Shown here one piece after another: positions 54,893 through 64,000 of a stretch of DNA of 64,000 nucleotides. The notes beneath the pieces are model-generated. The model made no database searches. It worked only from the letters and a program-made list of their open reading frames with translations, and had not been told where the DNA came from. Positions within the stretch are counted from its first letter, which is position 1; every line of letters begins with the position of its first letter. Where the stretch lies: assembly GCA_022457065.1 (NCBI GenBank), contig JAJGBQ010000005.1, positions 3,782,001 through 3,846,000 of the forward strand. The letters are read 5' to 3'. This stretch comes from Curvularia sp. ZM96 (taxonomy: Eukaryota > Ascomycota > Dothideomycetes > Pleosporales > Pleosporaceae). A program made the translations under genes and the position numbers.

Positions 54893-55493
54893 CTGGAAAT
54901 AACTCTGGAGAGGTGATGAGGTGAGGGGTGTGGATGTTGAGAGCTGGCGGTAGCTCCGTGTTGCGTGCCTGGAGGTTGACGACGTTGGCGGCGGGGCGCT
55001 GCTGATGGTGGCCGGGGGTCCGTGACCACTCTAACAGGTCAAGCAGACGTCGAGCTACAACTTGAAATCAAGCAGTCACTTTGGAAGATGCTGAAATTGG
55101 CACTATACGAGCAGATTGTACAATCCGAGAAGAACCAGACAAACTGTATTGTTGTGCTTCAACACCGTGTGCTTCCAGTTGGGCACCCAAGAGAGACTGC
55201 TTGCATGCTGCCCAAGGATCGTTACATGAATGCAATTCACGGAAAATGCTCATTTCACAGCACGGCCATTTCAATTACGCCCGTCACATGTACGGCACAT
55301 GCATTGAGTCGACCCGTCTGGCTCAATACTCGTGGTCCCCCATCCTGCTTGCATGGTCACCCACCTCAAGAGCGAGGCGCGACTTGCGCATCGCTTAGCG
55401 ACATGGTCCGAGCGCCCACTCCAATATTGCCCGTCGCTCAACACCATCGAACTTTCTCTCCTCAGCCGAATCTACTAACAGCAGCCGGTCAAG
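54893..55493. promoter_or_regulatory. Shared divergent promoter region, Arp2 and RPL5
   Basis: 601 bp between the two start codons. No gene is seen. A CT-rich stretch just before the RPL5 start (about 55443-55468) is typical of ribosomal protein gene leaders. Confidence 0.55.
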
Positions 55494-56654
55494 ATGCCTT
55501 TCGTAAGTCCTCCTTGAGTTGCTCTCGCAATGGCTACTCCCCACCCACCCTACCGCCGTCACGGCCACCCCGCTTCGACGGTTGTCGAGTGGAGTCTTTG
55601 CGAGATGCTTCGAATGCGGGTTTGAAGCGCAAATCGCTGACTCTGGCAAAAGTCCAAGCTCCAGAAGAACGACGCCTACTTCTCGCGGTACCAAGTCAAG
55701 TACAAGCGCCGCCGACAGGGAAAGAGTACGTACAAACCCCACCGTCTGGTTCGCAGCCATAGCTAACAGTTGGCAGCCGACTACTATGCCCGCAAGAGGT
55801 TGATCACCCAGGCCAAGAACAAGTACAATGCGCCCAAGTACCGCCTCGTCGTTCGCTTCACCAACAAGGACATCATCTGCCAGATCGTCCACTCTGAGAT
55901 TGGCGGAGACAAGGTCTTCATGGCTGCTTAGTATGTTTGCACGCGAGCCAATTTGCACACGGCTTGTAGCTAACAAATTCATAGCGCTCACGAGCTGAAG
56001 GCCTACGGCATCACCCACGGTCTTACCAACTGGGCCGCTGCCTACGCCACTGGTCTCCTTCTCGCCCGCCGTGCCCTCAAGAAGCTCAAGATCGATGAGA
56101 GCTTCGTCGGTGTCGAGGAGGCCGATGGTGAGTTCACCCTCACCGAGGCCGCCGAGGTTGACGGTGAGGAGCGCCGCCCATTCAAGGTCTTCTTGGATGT
56201 CGGTCTCACCCGTACCTCCACCGGTGCCCGTGTCTTCGGTGCCATGAAGGGTTGCTCTGACGGTGGTATCTTCGTTCCCCACTCCGAGAACCGTTTCCCC
56301 GGATACGACATGGAGAGCAAGGAGCTCGACGCCGAGGTCCTCCGCAAGTACATCTACGGTGGCCACGTTGCTGAGTACATGGAGACCCTCGCCGATGACG
56401 ACGAGGAGCGCTACAAGTCTCAGTTCAGCGGCTACATCGACGACGATATCGAGGCTGACGGCCTTGAGGAGCTCTACCAGGAGGCCCACAAGCAGATCCG
56501 TGAGGACCCCTGGAAGAAGCAGGAGTCTTCTGGACCCAAGAAGACCAAGGAGGAGTGGGCCGCCGAGTCCAAGAAGTACAAGCAGAAGAAGCTCACCAAG
56601 GCCGAGAAGGAGGAGCGCGTCAAGGCCAAGATTGCCGAGCTTACCTCTGCTTAA
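55494..56654 (+). CDS. RPL5: 60S ribosomal protein L5 (uL18)
   Basis: Exons 55494-55502, 55653-55725, 55777-55930 and 55985-56654 give 301 residues. The first exon codes only M-P-F; a 150-bp first intron follows. The spliced start M-P-F-S-K-L-Q-K-N-D-A-Y-F-S-R-Y-Q matches the family, then T-D-Y-Y-A-R-K-R-L and Y-R-L-V-V-R-F-T-N-K-D. Later G-L-T-N-W-A-A-A-Y-A-T-G-L-L, F-L-D-V-G-L-T-R-T, G-A-M-K-G-C-S-D-G-G and a Lys-rich C-terminal tail. The protein binds 5S rRNA and brings it into the large subunit. Codon use is strongly biased, giving a long antisense open frame that is not a gene. Confidence 0.98.
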
Positions 56655-57416
56655 GCAGTTGCTTTTTCTCGTTCATATTCTGTTCTGTTATGAAAAAAGC
56701 ACGGCTCTGGCGTCTGGGGATGATGTGGAAAGGACTGCCTGCCATGGCAGAATACATCTTCTGTACTTAGCCTTTCACGACCTCAATGAGATGATAAGAC
56801 GACCGGCCACGCAGCTGGCCGTCGCAAACAAGATACCCCTTTTCAAAACACATGTGCCCTACTCTCTAAATAGGTGAAATGTCGTGACATGGTAGCCTGG
56901 TCGTGAACAAGACCCTGCCCGGACGAGCAACAGGCTGTGGCTCTCCTGCCGTTGATGTTCTATCAACACCAGACGTATGTTTCAGCGTATATATAACAAA
57001 GCATGATGATCGCTATGATCGACTGCAACAGGCATGCAAGTAGTTCATAGTTGGTCATGATGGACAGGACGCCAGTACGGTTTTGGCGGAGAGAGGACAA
57101 GGAGAGCCGAAATAGTCAGCCGCAAGGGTCTTTCGTCATCGCCCCGGCTCCAACAGCTTAAGTGCACGTTCGCCATGTCCTCGCTGATGCATCGGCCGAA
57201 GATCGCTTCTCTGAATTCCCGCAACGTCTGACGTGAGCGCAAACGATAGTGCCTGAAGTTTGAAATTCAGCCGCTCGACGGGACACGTTCTCTCAGCATT
57301 TCCAAGCAGTGCGTGGCGTTGACTGCTTACTTCGACGCCAGAAACCCCGCAGAGCCCCGACGCTTCCACCGACCGCATTTACTACCCGACCACATGGCGA
57401 CGCCCCTATAGACAAA
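56655..57416. other. Intergenic region
   Basis: About 760 bp with the RPL5 3' UTR and the promoter of the Mhp1-like gene. No gene is seen. Confidence 0.6.
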
Positions 57417-57782
57417 ATGACGGCCATCCAGACACCCGCCGACACTGCATCTGCCATGGAGGACATCCATGGTGTAGATGTATCATGGTTGCATCACTCG
57501 ACTAGAGGTAAGGCCCGCTTACCCTGGGTGGAGCCAGTTCGGCTTTGCGCCGCGACCCTGAATACTGTGCTGAAGAGCGCCGCTAACATTTCTCTCCCTT
57601 TGGCTACAGACCATCACCATCGCCAGCAGGCCCCGTCGTCGCCAGGTCTCAGCAGAGATGCGCCGCCCAAAACCTCATCGCATGGCGGCATACCCGCCAG
57701 GCCCCGCCACGACGAGCAGCAGCGCACACAGGAGCCGAAACCGGCGGCCAACCGACCCGCATCTCCGCCACGGCCACCTGCG

Positions 57783-57815
<33 letters not shown>

Positions 57816-60800
57816 ACAGCAGCACCGACGCCTAATCCTGCGCCTGTGCCTGTAGCGACTGCGACCCTGCCCCAAAAGACGCCCTCGAAGCGGCCGGCAT
57901 TGCTCAGCCGAAACAGCGCCGAGAAGAATGTCAATGGAACCACGCCACCAGACTCGAGAAACCCGTCCCGACGCAACTCCTGGATGAACAGCATAAGCTC
58001 CAAGTTCTCCTCGCAAAACTCCCCGGCTCAAACTACGCACACCCAGGCCCAGGGATCACATGCACCATCCCACGGCCCGAATAATACTTCCCCATCCGCG
58101 AATGGCGCCTTGCACGGCATACAGGCAGCTTCGGGAGGCCACAACGGGGCACCCGAACCCTATGTTCCGCAGCAACCCAAGAGTTCGTTCGTCGGCAATG
58201 TCCTCCGACGCCTGTCCTCGGGTTCGCAGGTAAGTGCCACTGGCAAGGTGTATCCCAACGGAGGCATGTGCCCGCGCAAAGTCATGAACATCGATCCAAA
58301 TCGAGAACGATGTCTGGTGCCCGAGCTTGACCAGCACAAACTCCGGAAAGTTGCATTCTGTGTGGATGTTGAGATTGCTGGAGGCCCCAAGTATAAGGAT
58401 GATGCGGAGGGAGACGAGAAGCAGCCCAAGCGTAAAGAGAAGAAACTGAAGGAGCGCGGCGAAGGCGAGGCACTCAAGAATCCTGAAGCTGTGGCTGAGC
58501 AAAAAGACAAGGCAGGGGTTGTCACGGTTGCGCAAGAAGCAGTAGGCAACGAAAACAAGCCAAACCCTGAAGGCACAGTCATCGAGGACAAGCAGGAGAC
58601 GAGCAAAAAGAAGGAAAAGAAGAAGCGATCTGAAGCGGAGCGCAAAGAAAGGAAAGAGAAGAAGCGCAGAAAAGCAGAAGAGAACGGCACCATACCCTTG
58701 GAGATCACCAGAGATGACGATAGTGGCAGTGTCGAAGGAGTATCTGCTGCGTCTGGGACGGCGACGCCTCGCGCCCAGGATCGGCCGACAATTGACCCAC
58801 TGCGCATCTACAGACGATGTTGCCAACTGCGCGAATCTCCCATTCTCAAACGCATCAGCGACCAGCTTGCAGCCCCACGCGCATGTACCGTTGTTCAGCC
58901 TGGCGTGGTTACTTGTCTGGATCTGACTGGATCGCGTTTACAACTAGCGGATTTTCTCACGTTGTCAGATTGGCTAGCTATCGTACCTGTAAAGAAGCTG
59001 TTCTTGGAGGACGCAGATCTGACCGACGAAAAAATACGCGTCGTCCTGGCCGGCTTGCTAGCCGCCAAAGTCCCAGAACCGCCGAGGCGTCGCAGTCAGT
59101 CCAGCGATGGCCCACACGACGGACTTTGCCAAAAAGGTTCCTCCGCAATCAAGAAGCTCGTTCTGAAGAACAACCCCAAAATCACAGCCGAGGGCTGGAA
59201 ACACATTGCACTCTTCCTCTACATGTGCAAATCCATCATAGCGGTTGACGTCTCAATGATTCCCTTCCCAAACTCTCCGCCCCAAGTGGCTTCTCCGCCT
59301 GCAGACGGCACAGAAGCTCCGTCACCTGCCAAGAACAGCAAAGCTGGAGACATTGCAGAAATCTTCTCAAAAGCCATCTCCGAACGCTTAGGGGGCCCTG
59401 AGTTGCAAGAACTGGCCATGGCCGAGTGCAACCTGTCGTCTTCGAGCATCCGCAAGATTATCGACGGCTGTATTATTAGTGGTATTCAGCGTCTCAGTCT
59501 CGCAACCAACGACATAGACGAGGAAGGAATGGAGCATGTGTTGCGATACCTGCGCTCTGGGGTCTGTCAGGGTCTCGATCTTGGAGGCAACGACCTCCGA
59601 CCTTGGATAGCCCAGCTCGGCGAAAGCATACGCCAGTGCAAGGACAGTCCGCTTTGGGCCTTGTGCTTGCAAGACACCGGCCTCACTCCCGACTCGCTCA
59701 AAACACTGTTTCCAATCCTGGTATCATTACCGTCTTTCAGATTTTTGGATCTTTCGCATAATAGAGGCCTCTTCCTGGGCCAGACTTCATTATGCCTGTT
59801 GAGGAAATACATGCCCCAGTTCAAGGAACTGAAACGAATACATCTAATGAACGTGGACATGAAGCCTGCAGATGCGATCGCCATCGCCGAGATTCTTCCG
59901 GATTGTCCTCATATTGCGCACATCAATATCTTGGAAAACCCTGAAATCACACGTGTTGCAAATTCGACCGACGAGGAAACTCAAGAAGATGCTGCAGCAA
60001 TGTATGCATCCCTTACACTTGCGGCCAAACTGTCGAAAACACTTATATGTGTCGATGTAGACATACCAGCCCCTGAACAGAGCGAAGTTATCAAAGCACT
60101 TGCGAAACAAGTTGTGGCATACTGTCTGCGTAATATCGAATCCATCAACGAAGTACCAGAACTTCGCGCCGCACCAAAAGAAGTCGAAGTACCGCCCATC
60201 TTGATGCGTCTTGTGGGCACAGACGATGACAATGGGAAGGAAAATGACGGTACATCGACTGCCGACGACGACGACTACATTGTTGGCGGCACGGGTATTG
60301 CTAAGGCACTGAGCTATTGTCTTTCTCACAAAGACTCGGATCTTCGCAGGGTGTCAGTTCCTGTGAGCGGCACATCTACTCCAAGGAGTCGAAGCAGAGT
60401 CCCTGTTCTCGAGGAGCCAAGCAAAGCAAGAGCAATGTCCAAGGATCTCCTTGAAACGGCGCGTAATACACGATCGAGGATTCAGCCAGCTTTGGTTCGG
60501 GAAGCGAAGAGTAGCAACGATCTTAATTACCGTAGGTTACATCACTATCCCATTCTGAAGACATAGCTAACAGACAAAGGCCGCTTATTGTTCTTGGACC
60601 AAACTCTCCAGGGTATGATTCAGCGCTTCGAAGACGAATATCCAGAGACCCGACTCCAGTCCTCGGAAACTGTCTCTACCTCTGGCTCCATACCCAGCAG
60701 TTCACCGCCTGCTTCCACCGCCCCGACCCTCGAGAATAGCATCATGTCAGACACAGGAGCTCCCGAATCCGATGAGGATGAACCCTCCACCATCCGCTCG

Positions 60801-61256
60801 CGCCACAATTCCGACGTCTCTCTCGCATCCCGCAACATGTCCCTCGAAGAAGGCCGTTTGCATCGCTTCGGCCATCGTGTACGCACAAACATCCTCAATT
60901 CCTCTCGCCCAAACTCGCCCGCTACCTCCGAGAACGAAGCTTCTTTCATGTCTGGCACAGCAGACGACAACAATCTTCCCGAACACATCCAGTCACTACG
61001 CGAATATTTCCTGAATCATAGTGGCGATGATGAGATAAGGCGCATGATTGAGGGTCAAGGTTGGGACGAGGCATTCGACAGCGTGGTGAAAAACGTCGAA
61101 GAATTGCAGAACTTAGAAAAGGAGGATCCCTACCAATATAAGATTTTCAGGGAAAGCCAGATTGCCGCCTTGAAAAACCGCAACCCGGATCTGCACGCGC
61201 CGGGAGAGAAGGAGGCCAAGAGTGACGATGGAGATGACTTCGCTGTTGAAGATTAA
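57417..61256 (+). CDS. Mhp1-like leucine-rich-repeat protein
   Basis: Three exons, 57417-57507, 57610-60531 and 60580-61256, give 1229 residues. The start M-T-A-I-Q-T-P was chosen as the first Met with sensible context before intron 1. Order: disordered, Ala/Thr/Pro-rich N-terminus; S-S-F-V-G-N-V-L-R-R-L-S-S (about 230); the conserved block R-K-V-A-F-C-V-D-V-E-I-A-G-G-P (about 278-292); a Lys/Glu-rich charged helix; then leucine-rich repeats (C-L-D-L-T-G-S-R-L, L-V-L-K-N-N-P-K-I, G-L-D-L-G-G-N-D-L, F-L-D-L-S-H-N-R-G); and a Ser-rich, acidic C-terminus. Fungal relatives are annotated as cell-wall biogenesis protein Mhp1 after the yeast microtubule-associated protein. The 102-bp first intron is stopless and a multiple of three. 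Confidence 0.88.
57782..57831 (+). repeat. GCA/ACA repeat encoding Ala/Thr tract
   Basis: A repeated CAGCAACAA-like stretch in exon 2 of the Mhp1-like gene, read in frame as alternating Ala and Thr. In another frame it would be polyglutamine, so a frameshift or slippage here would be conspicuous. Confidence 0.8.
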
Positions 61257-61716
61257 GTTTAAACTGTTTTGTTTCGCGACGTCAAGAGAACTGGAAATGC
61301 AGTCTTGTACGATAAGGGTTGGAGTGTGATTATGACAGGGTCAAGATGTTGGCTGAGACTAGAGCGTCTCGGTCAGCTCATGTGTTCATTCTTTTCATTT
61401 GTATAATTGTAGCATATAGCTCATGCGCCTACTGTAGCCAGGTGGTTTTGGTAATCTTGTTGTTTGATATTACTTTAGCGCTCATTCTATGTTAAGGAGG
61501 ATTTTCCTCATCTTTGTTTATAATCGTTTATAGTACTTGAGAAGGATATAGTCTAGTTGTAGATGCACATGGTATTGTATTGTCGGAGAACTCAAAGTCG
61601 CCTCATACTCACGCCACCACGTACCACTTTCGTGACGAATACTAATGTTGCTGACAACCACGCAGTTTCCTACCTTCATATTCCACACAAAAACAGACTG
61701 TCTGCGCATCTTCGCG
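61257..61716. other. Intergenic region, AT-rich
   Basis: About 460 bp with the Mhp1-like 3' UTR and the promoter of the HHE gene. No gene is seen. Confidence 0.6.
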
Positions 61717-62717
61717 ATGCCTAGCGTGACCACCGCTTCTTTTTACTTACTCTTAATTCTTGCCATAGCTATTCAATTCTTCCTCCCTTCTCCCACTACA
61801 ACCATGACAGGCCCCAGTAGCCCATGGGCCGACACTCCATGTAAACTCATCACCACCCCACAGTACGCAACAAACAAGGTAGTTGACTCTCGTAAAACGG
61901 TCCACCATGATACCATGCTAATAAATATCTCAGGACGATATTTTCACAGTGGGCGCTACGCACATGGCACACATCCACAACGCCATCATACGCGGCTTCA
62001 ACTCCATCTACCTCCAAGCACCCCACGTTCAAGACGCCGACAAAGCCGCATTCATAGGGTACGCATTGACATGGTACCGCTTCGTAAAAAGCCACCATGA
62101 CGACGAAGAAAACGAGTTATTTCCCGCGATATCGCAAGTCTTGCACGACGACCAAATCTGGACCGAGACGCACAAAGAGCATGGTATGTGCAAACACACC
62201 CACACACAGCCCCAACGCATATTTCTCTAACTTTAATATAGAAGCCCTTCTCTCCAGCCTAGCAGACTACTCCACCTACCTCAGCACCCTCGTCTCCCCT
62301 TCCTCCCTCAACGGCACACACCTCCAATCCCTCATGTCCACCCTGCAACCCGTTTTCTCCCACCACTTCCACTCTGAAATCTCCACCCTCGCTTCTTTCT
62401 CCTCGCACCCATCTGCCCCTGCCCCCGGCACGCCCGAAGCCGACGCCGCAGCCACGATCTTTAGAACCTGGGGCAAGAAGACGGTCATGAAAGCGGGAGT
62501 ATGGGACGTAGTGCCGTTTTTCTTGATGAATCTTGATGGCGGGTATGAGGAGGGCAGGTGGAGGGAGTGGCCACCTATGCCGGCGCCGGTGAGGTGGGGG
62601 CTGCTGAATGTAGCGGGGAGTTGGAGGGCGAGGGAGTGGCGGTTTGCAAGTTGTGATGGGTGGGGGAACCGTAAGAGGTTGTGGGCGTTGGGGGAGGGAA
62701 AGGAGGAGGCGTCATAA
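61717..62717 (+). CDS. Hemerythrin HHE-domain protein with N-terminal anchor
   Basis: Exons 61717-61878, 61934-62183 and 62242-62717 give 295 residues. Residues 8-22 are strongly hydrophobic (L-L-L-I-L-A-I-A-I-Q-F-F), a signal anchor or signal peptide. The HHE cation-binding bundle shows H-M-A-H-I-H-N-A-I-I-R, F-V-K-S-H-H-D-D-E-E-N-E-L-F-P and H-H-F-H-S-E-I, the His/Glu ligands for a di-iron site that may bind oxygen or sense redox. A conserved W-D-V-V-P-F-F-L-M-N-L-D follows, typical of fungal members. An in-frame Met at 61804 (M-T-G-P-S-S-P) would remove the hydrophobic part and give a cytosolic 266-residue protein; both starts are plausible. Confidence 0.88.
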
Positions 62718-63100
62718 TATGGGTATGTTGTACAAACACGTTATGGTGTAGTATTTTTTTTAACGTTTTGATACTTGTTTGTTTTGAGCATGACCAGAAA
62801 TGGATGGATTTGATTTCATCGCCGTGGACGTGTAGGCTCACGTCTCTTAGATTTGCAACAAGCCAAATAAAGCATAATGGTCCTGCCCACATCAGCTCCA
62901 ACATCTCCAACATCAAGCAGCCCGTTTGCAGAAGATGCACGTGCCTCACTTTCACTTTCACTTTCACTCTCAACCACACACCCGTCTTCTCCATTTCCAC
63001 ACTTCCCCAGTAACCACAATGCCATGCCGCAACACACAAAGCGAACCTGACATCTACATCTGGCCCCAACCTCCAGCTACATCAAACCCCCCACGCTAAG
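62718..63100. other. Intergenic region
   Basis: About 380 bp with a T-rich 3' UTR and a (TCACTT)n hexamer repeat at 62946-62969. No gene is seen. Confidence 0.6.
62946..62969 (+). repeat. (TCACTT)4 hexamer repeat
   Basis: Three exact units and one with a terminal change, about 130-155 bp upstream of the small hypothetical gene. It is pyrimidine-rich, as in many fungal promoters. Confidence 0.85.
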
Positions 63101-63430
63101 ATGTCCTCCACTACCTCAAAGCCAAGTTCAGACCCAGCATCTCCTTCCACTTCCGCACAACTCCAATCGCTAGAACGCCGCATGTCAGCTCTCAGCATAA
63201 AAGTCGCCACCGACCGCGCCGACGCCCGCGAGAAGATACCCCTGGTCCCCGGCACATGGGGCCGAGACAACCTGTACACGCAACAGCTCGACGAATTCCA
63301 AATTAAGATGGAGAAAACTTGGATCCGCCTGCGAGGCATGAGTATAGAGCACAAGGAAACGTATGTGACGACGTTGGAGAACGGGTATGAGAAGCTGATT
63401 ACGACGTGGAACGCTGAGGGGAAGATTTAA
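63101..63430 (+). CDS. Small hypothetical protein, 109 residues
   Basis: Single exon. The first 25 residues are Ser/Thr/Pro rich; then two helical parts, L-Q-S-L-E-R-R-M-S-A-L and a long charged stretch with Y-T-Q-Q-L-D-E-F-Q-I-K-M-E-K-T-W-I-R-L-R, separated by P-L-V-P-G-T-W-G. The amphipathic helices suggest a small subunit or adaptor. I do not recognise it. The composition is clearly protein-like and the stop lies 63 bp from the stop of the convergent gene. Confidence 0.65.
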   Translation: MSSTTSKPSSDPASPSTSAQLQSLERRMSALSIKVATDRADAREKIPLVPGTWGRDNLYTQQLDEFQIKMEKTWIRLRGMSIEHKETYVTTLENGYEKLITTWNAEGKI

Positions 63431-63493
63431 GTGTTTGGAAAGGGTACGACGGAGACAAGGGTATCATGGATGTTAAAGATGTGAGAAAGCCTT

Positions 63494-64000
63494 TCACTGC
63501 CATTGCACTAGCCCGTCTATGTAGACTTTCAGTGCAATGTTATCTCCACACAAGCCCGCGTTAATGTTCACGTTGATAGCTAGGTCGTTGTCCTGAACGA
63601 GAATCATGTCGTTTCGCACGTCGTTGCCGCGGAGCGGGTCGTACACTTCTTCTGGTATTCGTTTCTTTATGGCTTGCGTCCATGACCCGCTGGTGTGGCC
63701 GCTCTGTGCTTGAGCGAAATTGGGAACGGCTTTGCACCAGTAGTGGCATGTAGAGCGGTTGAAGCCAAATGCGACTGCGAAGTTGAGGGAATGTGCGTAT
63801 TTGGCTGATTGCACGCGGAGCAGCAGCGCGCCCCAGGACTCAGTGACGTTTTCAGGGATGCGCAGCTCGTGCGAGGCTTCGTCCCAGGAGTTACGGGGGG
63901 CGACGCCCATGATCCGGACGGCGGGAGTAATGTGGTTTGATATCCGGCGTTGGATGTGGAAGCATTTGAATTCTGTGGTAGTGAAACTGGGTGGTATAGA
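63494..64000 (-). CDS. Hypothetical protein, 3' part (gene continues beyond the window)
   Basis: The minus-strand frame is open from the right edge to the TGA at 63494-63496, about 168 residues. It reads S-I-P-P-S-F-T-T-T-E-F-K-C-F-H-I-Q-R-R, through W-D-E-A-S-H-E-L-R-I-P and F-A-V-A-F-G-F-N-R-S-T-C-H-Y-W-C-K-A, to N-D-L-A-I-N-V-N-I-N-A-G-L-C-G-D-N-I. An internal Met at 63910 is probably not the start because the upstream residues look equally protein-like. Beta-rich pattern with four Cys; it could be an extracellular or carbohydrate-active protein, but I do not recognise a family. Confidence 0.65.
   Translation of the reverse strand, partial: SIPPSFTTTEFKCFHIQRRISNHITPAVRIMGVAPRNSWDEASHELRIPENVTESWGALLLRVQSAKYAHSLNFAVAFGFNRSTCHYWCKAVPNFAQAQSGHTSGSWTQAIKKRIPEEVYDPLRGNDVRNDMILVQDNDLAINVNINAGLCGDNIALKVYIDGLVQWQ

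Noticed and set aside
55395..56489. 364-codon open frame antisense to RPL5
   Set aside because: Antisense of a strongly codon-biased ribosomal protein gene and crosses its introns; a typical shadow.
58231..58260. GTAAGT in the Mhp1-like gene (after S-S-G-S-Q) as an intron donor
   Set aside because: The frame continues through a well-formed protein stretch and no close branch site plus acceptor restores a better product.
1..64000. Search for CRISPR arrays, insertion sequences, LTR or DNA transposons, secondary-metabolite core genes
   Set aside because: No spaced direct-repeat array, no transposase or reverse-transcriptase motifs, and no polyketide or peptide synthetase domains were seen on either strand.

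Overview
This is a gene-dense piece of a nuclear chromosome from a filamentous ascomycete. The evidence is short introns (about 50-150 bp) with GT-AG borders and CTAAC/CTGAC-type branch sites, a Zn2Cys6 regulator, an Egh16-type secreted protein, a sirtuin, an IDO and a dispersed 5S rRNA gene. Protein style suggests Dothideomycetes (Pleosporales), but that is inference. No bacterial-type operons, CRISPR arrays, insertion sequences or intact transposons were seen. I re-spliced the genes by eye; exon coordinates are in each entry.

Layout, left to right: 3' end of a coiled-coil gene (1-895); about 3.5 kb without a convincing gene; a War1-like Zn2Cys6 regulator with a polyglutamine C-terminus (4362-6796); an isocitrate-lyase/PEP-mutase family enzyme (8672-9705) convergent with an NAD kinase (10644-12638); spermidine synthase (14409-15521) divergent from an AusD/Trt5-like SAM methyltransferase (16050-16993); a 5S rRNA gene (17432-17548); coatomer epsilon (17896-18977); a Pgc1-like glycerophosphodiester phosphodiesterase (20725-21967); gamma-tubulin (22189-23735) convergent with a PEX24/30-family dysferlin-domain peroxin (24013-25625); a DYRK/Pom1-like kinase (26747-31543); a Ygr210-type GTPase (32204-33696); indoleamine 2,3-dioxygenase (35006-36538); a CsbD-like stress protein (37237-37840); a SIRT5-like sirtuin (38224-39135); Pmp3 (40427-40727); a CNOT11-like CCR4-NOT subunit (41444-42604); a secreted Egh16-like protein (43955-44977); a 6.3-kb gene-poor tract; a conserved hypothetical (51289-51936); Arp2 (53501-54892) divergent from ribosomal protein L5 (55494-56654); an Mhp1-like LRR protein (57417-61256); a membrane-anchored hemerythrin HHE protein (61717-62717); a small hypothetical (63101-63430); and the 3' part of another gene at the right edge.

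Most content is housekeeping: cytoskeleton (gamma-tubulin, Arp2, Pom1-like kinase), trafficking and peroxisomes (coatomer, PEX), translation (5S rRNA and L5, which bind each other), and NAD biology (NAD kinase, IDO, sirtuin). CsbD and Pmp3, both stress-type genes, each carry a CRE/ATF-like site upstream. I do not see a clearly new multi-gene system. The most interesting leads are local: the Egh16-like protein with a predicted N-terminal histidine and Kex2 sites, the tandem splice acceptors that decide whether the regulator keeps its polyQ tail, stopless 3n introns, a 10-nt microexon, a GC-AG intron, and a repeated TACGGAGTAC motif in the gene-poor tract.
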